The position numbers and the translations under genes are program-made. The notes beneath the pieces were generated by a model. The model was given only the letters and a program-made list of their open reading frames with translations, ran no database searches and was not told the origin of the DNA. Positions 32,901-36,726 of a stretch of DNA of 36,726 nucleotides are shown here, one piece after another (position 1 is the stretch's first letter; each line of letters opens with the position of its first letter). The stretch comes from Verrucomicrobia bacterium UBA1183. GTDB lineage: Bacteria; Verrucomicrobiota; Verrucomicrobiia; Opitutales; UBA9783. The stretch spans positions 1-36,726 of the forward strand of contig DBYP01000006.1 in NCBI GenBank assembly GCA_002309885.1, in the 5' to 3' direction.

Positions 32901-34928
32901 TTAGGGGAGAGGTTTTTGGGGTTGTTCTAAATCTGCCTCATAATCTTCTTGTTGCATCAACAGCTGTTGCTGTAAAGCTTTTATCGTTTCTTCTAATGAT
33001 CCAGCCTCCGAGTTGGTTGTAACATCCGGTTGCACTGTTCCCTGTGCAGACAAAGTGTCTCTATTTGTTGCAGGAATGGAATTTCCTGATTCCTCTTTTC
33101 TCTCTGTTTTCTCTGGCTGAGATACAGGTCCTTTATCCTCCGTTGGATTTGCGGTTGTTTTCTCTTGCTCTGGTACCTGTGATTGGAGAGCTTCTTTTAT
33201 TGCATTGAATGCTTCTTTTATTTCATTCAACCTTTTCCGATCTATTGTCCCTTCTTTAGCATTTTCTATCAATAAAGCGACACTTATACGCAGTTCCCCT
33301 AATCGTGTTAGGTTTTCCCCAATTTTAGGTTTTTTTTTCTGCACCTCCCCCGAAGCACCCGCAAGCTTTTCGACTGCCTCTTCTTGTTTATTTTCTGGTT
33401 CCAGCGAACCTTTTATTCGTTCATCTTCTTGTTTTAGTTCTTTAAGCCGCGAACTTAATTTTTTTATGTTTTCACTCAATTCCTTATAAAGCTTATTACA
33501 TTCATTGACATATAGCTCTAAACTATTTTTCTTAAAATCTTCCTTCAATTTCACACCAAAACGTTCTTGAAGGCTTTTAAATCCCAACATTTCATGCATC
33601 TTAAGATTATTTTGTTGCGCTTTATCGGCTTTTGCTATTTCAATAGCTTCACCCTTCAAGTAAATCTGCTGTAACAAATTTTTTTCTTCTTGAGATGGTT
33701 TTTCAGGATCATAAAGTTCTTTACTTGATAATAATTTTGCCGCGAGGCATTCAAGTTCCATTGCACAAACCCCGGTTCTATCCTTACCACTTTTGCAACC
33801 GTAGGTCGTCGCATATCCCAACAGGTTAGTCAAAAGCATGACGCGCACAGGTAATGCATAGGGATTAGATCTTATACCATTAGGATAGTTCTGCCGAATA
33901 AATGCAATTTGTTCAGCTAGGGCTTTTACTTGTGCTTTTTTGGGGTCCTTAACCTTAGGATCACTCAAAAATTTTCCAATCAAAGAATCTTTGCCATAGA
34001 TTTGTGTTCGTTTCAGCTCTAATTTTTGAGGATCTACGCCGAACAATTGGTTAAAACTTCTTTTGTTAAAATCATCAACCTCCTTGGAATGAGCCAATTT
34101 CCCCATTTCAAAGTGCTGAAAATTAACACCGAAATTAAACAATAACGGCGGTTTAGTCAGTTGAACCGTTATTGTTTTATTACCGTACTTTACTTTCGTT
34201 TTCTCGCCTTGTTCATACAGCTTAAATAGTGCTTCCATTTGTTTTAATGGAATCCCACCGTCAGCCACTTTCCCGACAGGAGTCATCAACTGAATATTCG
34301 ACAAATTTAAGTAAACAGTAGCATTAGCCGGTAACTCGTTTATATCGTACTGCAACGCCACAGCATTTGCCAATAACTCTTTGGTAGCTTGATCATTTCC
34401 ACGCGTACTACCTGATCTTACAAAGCTTACCTTCTGGCCACCCACTTCTATATCATGACGCCATAGATTCGAAATATGGTCCTTGCTTCCAAATTCGCTG
34501 TTATAAAATTGGGTTTCATCACCAAAACCACTTAAAGCGGCCTGTGGCGTACAAGTGCTTGTCAAGGAGGCATTCCACGGGAGGGAGATCTCTGTTTTCA
34601 GTGGAGTAGGAGGTTGAGGACGATTGTAGCCTTGAGACGTCGACGGTAATGGGTTAAAATCGGGTACTACTTCAGATTCCTGTACTCTCATAGATCCTTT
34701 CGCCTCTTCTGATTTACTTCCTATGAGTTTATCCAAAACCGTTGCAGGTTTTTTCAAAAGCCTAACTATTTTGCTAGCCTTGGAAAGTTTGCTAAGGTCT
34801 TCTGTTTGCACATTCTGGCTTTGATAGACATCGGTAACTGAATTTTCAGAGCGGAAAACTTTCTGCAATTTTCCCTCAATGCTAGAAAGAAATTTACTTA
34901 CTCGCGCTGTTATATTGCTAATATCCAT
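32901..34928 (-). CDS. SopB/IpgD-like phosphoinositide phosphatase, predicted type III effector
   Basis: 675 residues. The catalytic motif CKSGKDR (Cys378 to Arg384) fits CX5R and extends to TGVCAMELE as in SopB and IpgD. The upstream family motif FNFGVN is at about residues 264-269. Those effectors are injected into host cells, hydrolyse PI(4,5)P2 and other phosphoinositides, and reshape membrane and actin. The N-terminus is Ser/Thr-rich and polar, consistent with a secretion signal and chaperone site. The C-terminal 240 residues are longer than in SopB: coiled coil (ENIKKLSSRLKELKQ) and then a Pro/Glu/Gln-rich tail ending PQKPLP. No obvious signal peptide is seen. Secretion-system genes are not in the window, so delivery is inferred. 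Confidence 0.85.
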   Translation of the reverse strand: MDISNITARVSKFLSSIEGKLQKVFRSENSVTDVYQSQNVQTEDLSKLSKASKIVRLLKKPATVLDKLIGSKSEEAKGSMRVQESEVVPDFNPLPSTSQGYNRPQPPTPLKTEISLPWNASLTSTCTPQAALSGFGDETQFYNSEFGSKDHISNLWRHDIEVGGQKVSFVRSGSTRGNDQATKELLANAVALQYDINELPANATVYLNLSNIQLMTPVGKVADGGIPLKQMEALFKLYEQGEKTKVKYGNKTITVQLTKPPLLFNFGVNFQHFEMGKLAHSKEVDDFNKRSFNQLFGVDPQKLELKRTQIYGKDSLIGKFLSDPKVKDPKKAQVKALAEQIAFIRQNYPNGIRSNPYALPVRVMLLTNLLGYATTYGCKSGKDRTGVCAMELECLAAKLLSSKELYDPEKPSQEEKNLLQQIYLKGEAIEIAKADKAQQNNLKMHEMLGFKSLQERFGVKLKEDFKKNSLELYVNECNKLYKELSENIKKLSSRLKELKQEDERIKGSLEPENKQEEAVEKLAGASGEVQKKKPKIGENLTRLGELRISVALLIENAKEGTIDRKRLNEIKEAFNAIKEALQSQVPEQEKTTANPTEDKGPVSQPEKTERKEESGNSIPATNRDTLSAQGTVQPDVTTNSEAGSLEETIKALQQQLLMQQEDYEADLEQPQKPLP

Positions 34929-34948
34929 ACGAATTAGTTTCTGTAAAA

Positions 34949-36262
34949 TTAATTATGGGGTTCCTCTTCCTCTTGTTTCAAAAGCATGCAAACAGCAGCC
35001 CTCTTGATAAATTCTCCGCACAACGCTTTGATCTCTTGATCGCCTTTAAGGGGGTTATTATTTTTTTGAATTTCTTCTTCTATCTTTTCGATTTCTCCTA
35101 TACATCTTTTTATCGTTGCAAGGTCAAAATGAGTGTTCATTTCTTCATTATATTCTTTTATCTTTTTTACCTTGCCTTCCATTCTTATCAGTGCATTATT
35201 CTTTTTTTCTTTTTCTAAATCTCTTACACCTAAATTATCGTTTATCTTAATATTAAGATGTTCACTACCTTGTATATTCGTGCGCACTACCTTTTCCACG
35301 TTACCTTGTTTTTCACTATTTATGTCTGTTAAAAGGGCCTCGCATTTTGCATCACAAAGAGCAAATCTGGCAGTACGTTCAGAGTCCAAATCTCTGTATT
35401 CTCTTTTCATGAACAAAAGAATAAAATCCTTAACAAGTGAACGATCGGGACTTTCTTTATTTAGACAACGTCTGAGCATATTTAATTCGTTCAGTGCTTT
35501 CTCCAAAATTTCGTTCAGTGCTTTCTCCAAAATTGGCTTTTTTGCTTCTAAATTTTCTGTTGAAATATCTTGCTTCCGTTTTTCCGCGTCTTGCTCTATC
35601 GATTTAATGCTACCCAAAAGAGCCTTTTTTTGCTTTAAATCTTCTATTGAAATACCTTGCTTTTGTCTATCCGCAATTTCATTTTTTACTTTCGACAAGC
35701 ATCTTTTAATTTCATTATCGAACGTTTTAGGTTGATTGGGGAAATTTTGAATTAAATCAAGGGCACCTTTTTTCAACTCCTCCAAGTCGCTATCCGTACC
35801 TTTTTCATTTTTTTCGTATACATTTTTCAATGTTTTAATCAAATTATTCTTTTCCGCATCCGTCATTTCAAACGAATATTTAGCAGATTCTTGTAATGTC
35901 TTTACTGCATTATCGATAGCATCAAATACAACTTTCTTATAGTCAAATGCGTTTTTAAAACCTGTGGGATTATTGTCATATACTGTCGCTTTCAATTGGC
36001 TGCTTAATTTAGACGCGCCTTGGTACGCCACACTTAATCTCTTATCAAAGCTCTTAAGCTCTTTCATATAGGGTTTAGTCTTCAAACTGTCTGTGTTTAT
36101 TTTTCTTTTTTTAGAAAAAATCTGTGATAAAGATCTTCTCAACGAATGTTTACTAGCACTTGTAACGGAACCTTGACGAGAACTTACCTTGTTCTTTTCG
36201 GAGATATCATTTACCGGAACAAGTTGTTCTGTGGGATTAAAATTTGCGGATTCTGTTCTCAT
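34949..36262 (-). CDS. Coiled-coil protein of unknown function, possible effector
   Basis: 437 residues with no recognised family. The first 60 residues are Ser/Asn/Lys-rich and disordered (VSSRQGSVTSASKHSLRRS), as in type III effectors. The rest is highly charged helix. An in-frame 24-base direct repeat near 35490-35540 encodes ILEKALNE twice, and a longer echo (SIEDLKQKKALL, STENLEAKKPIL) surrounds it. No membrane segment or enzyme motif. AGGAG lies about 14 bases before the ATG, which is far. It ends 20 bases before the phosphatase gene, so the two are probably co-transcribed. An effector role rests on context only. Confidence 0.65.
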   Translation of the reverse strand: MRTESANFNPTEQLVPVNDISEKNKVSSRQGSVTSASKHSLRRSLSQIFSKKRKINTDSLKTKPYMKELKSFDKRLSVAYQGASKLSSQLKATVYDNNPTGFKNAFDYKKVVFDAIDNAVKTLQESAKYSFEMTDAEKNNLIKTLKNVYEKNEKGTDSDLEELKKGALDLIQNFPNQPKTFDNEIKRCLSKVKNEIADRQKQGISIEDLKQKKALLGSIKSIEQDAEKRKQDISTENLEAKKPILEKALNEILEKALNELNMLRRCLNKESPDRSLVKDFILLFMKREYRDLDSERTARFALCDAKCEALLTDINSEKQGNVEKVVRTNIQGSEHLNIKINDNLGVRDLEKEKKNNALIRMEGKVKKIKEYNEEMNTHFDLATIKRCIGEIEKIEEEIQKNNNPLKGDQEIKALCGEFIKRAAVCMLLKQEEEEPHN

Positions 36263-36509
36263 TTTTCAATTTTTACTCCTAACTTTTTCAATTTTTATTC
36301 TTAATTCCATTAAATTTTGCTCTAATTCTTTTTGCAAATCATCACACAAATCTCTCTTCCTTATCTTTTGAAATTATTACCTTAATCGCATGCGCTATAT
36401 ATCGCGCAGGGGCTTGATATGAAATTTTATTTTCTTGTATTGATATTGTGCTCATAAAATTATCTATTGTTGGTTAGTTTATTGAGGAAAAGTGCAGCAA
36501 GAGAGGTAC
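36263..36509. other. Leader region of the effector operon with direct repeat and near-palindrome
   Basis: A direct repeat CTTTTTCAATTTTTATTCTT / TTTTTCAATTTTTACTCCTA lies just upstream of the ATG at 36262. Farther upstream, TGCGCTATATATCGCGCA (36391-36408) has perfect 5-base arms and may be an operator. No gene is supported in the region. Confidence 0.35.
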
Positions 36510-36725
36510 CTACGGTGTATTGTTTGGTTCAGGGCTAGTGTCCCAGTCATCATCGCCATTTGTACCTTGATCATCTCCTGGTTCATCCACTACGCTTATA
36601 CTATTTTTTAACCGCTCCAATAGCCCTCCAGTCTCCTCTGATTCTACCGGTTTTGGAGAGGGCGGCGGTGTTTTCCTGAGATGAACCTCACTTATATCTC
36701 TTTGCCCTACAGGAGCATTCGGAGC
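36510..36725 (-). CDS. C-terminal end of a protein with a VCA-like (Arp2/3-activating) tail, cut by the window edge
   Basis: The minus strand is open from the window edge to a TAG at 36510-36512, giving 71 residues. In order: a WH2-like end ISEVHLRKTPPPSP with an LRKT motif at 16-19, a proline-rich linker, and an amphipathic helix GGLLERLKNSISVVDE at about 33-48 like the central (C) region of WASP proteins. An acidic stretch GDDQGTNGDDDWDT follows, with Trp61 inside aspartates like the A region. This order is that of nucleation-promoting factors and bacterial mimics such as RickA. The upstream part of any WH2 helix is outside the window. The same strand carries the phosphoinositide phosphatase, which supports an effector role. 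Family assignment is inference from short motifs. Confidence 0.55.
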   Translation of the reverse strand, partial: APNAPVGQRDISEVHLRKTPPPSPKPVESEETGGLLERLKNSISVVDEPGDDQGTNGDDDWDTSPEPNNTP

Positions 36726-36726
36726 C

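Overview
The window reads as a chromosome segment of a host-associated Gram-negative bacterium of moderate-to-low GC. LpxI (lipid A pathway) implies an LPS-type outer membrane. The right end carries an IpgD/SopB-type phosphoinositide phosphatase with the CX5R motif CKSGKDR, which is normally a type III secretion effector. The lineage cannot be fixed from sequence reading alone; a PVC-type (Verrucomicrobia-like) or other intracellular symbiont is plausible, but this is inference.

Layout. 1-3738: the tail of an unknown gene, leuS and lpxI. 3822-7310: a small exported protein, an APH-fold kinase overlapping an RluA/RluD-type pseudouridine synthase, and an OleD-like NAD(P) reductase. 7483-11004: a tight minus-strand operon (pfkB-type kinase, tmk, holB-like delta prime, tal) joined by ATGA overlaps and preceded by a recognisable promoter. 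11557-12602: tRNA-Leu and a wrecked IS30-family element. 12572-19272: a surface-glycan cluster. Its core is three genes that match the Campylobacter jejuni capsular phosphoramidate pathway: a glutamine-kinase-like PEP-synthase-type protein fused to an N-terminal nucleotidyltransferase-like domain, a class I glutamine amidotransferase, and a cytidylyltransferase. They are flanked by a TagF-like transferase and a membrane-anchored SGNH protein. 19397-20460: an IS5-family element with a split transposase, next to IS30 debris. 20514-22235: a Nudix hydrolase, tRNA-Thr, tRNA-Lys, rnpB and a structured gap. 22236-29803: an unknown protein, a gamma-carbonic-anhydrase-type protein, a DUF374 acyltransferase, mutS, a dicarboxylate symporter and a Xer recombinase. 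30174-32894: an ACP / VOC / FkbH-like / GNAT operon. 32901-36725: three minus-strand genes forming a probable effector island: the SopB/IpgD-like phosphatase, a coiled-coil protein, and the C-terminal end of a protein that looks like an Arp2/3-activating VCA tail.

A family of about 125-150 bp repeats made of nested hairpins (six long copies plus one solo hairpin) is scattered through the intergenic spaces. One copy replaces the centre of the IS30 transposase, and another supplies the end of a coding sequence. The most interesting points are the phosphoramidate-like cluster with its fusion protein, the VCA-like tail beside a phosphoinositide phosphatase, and the hairpin repeat family.
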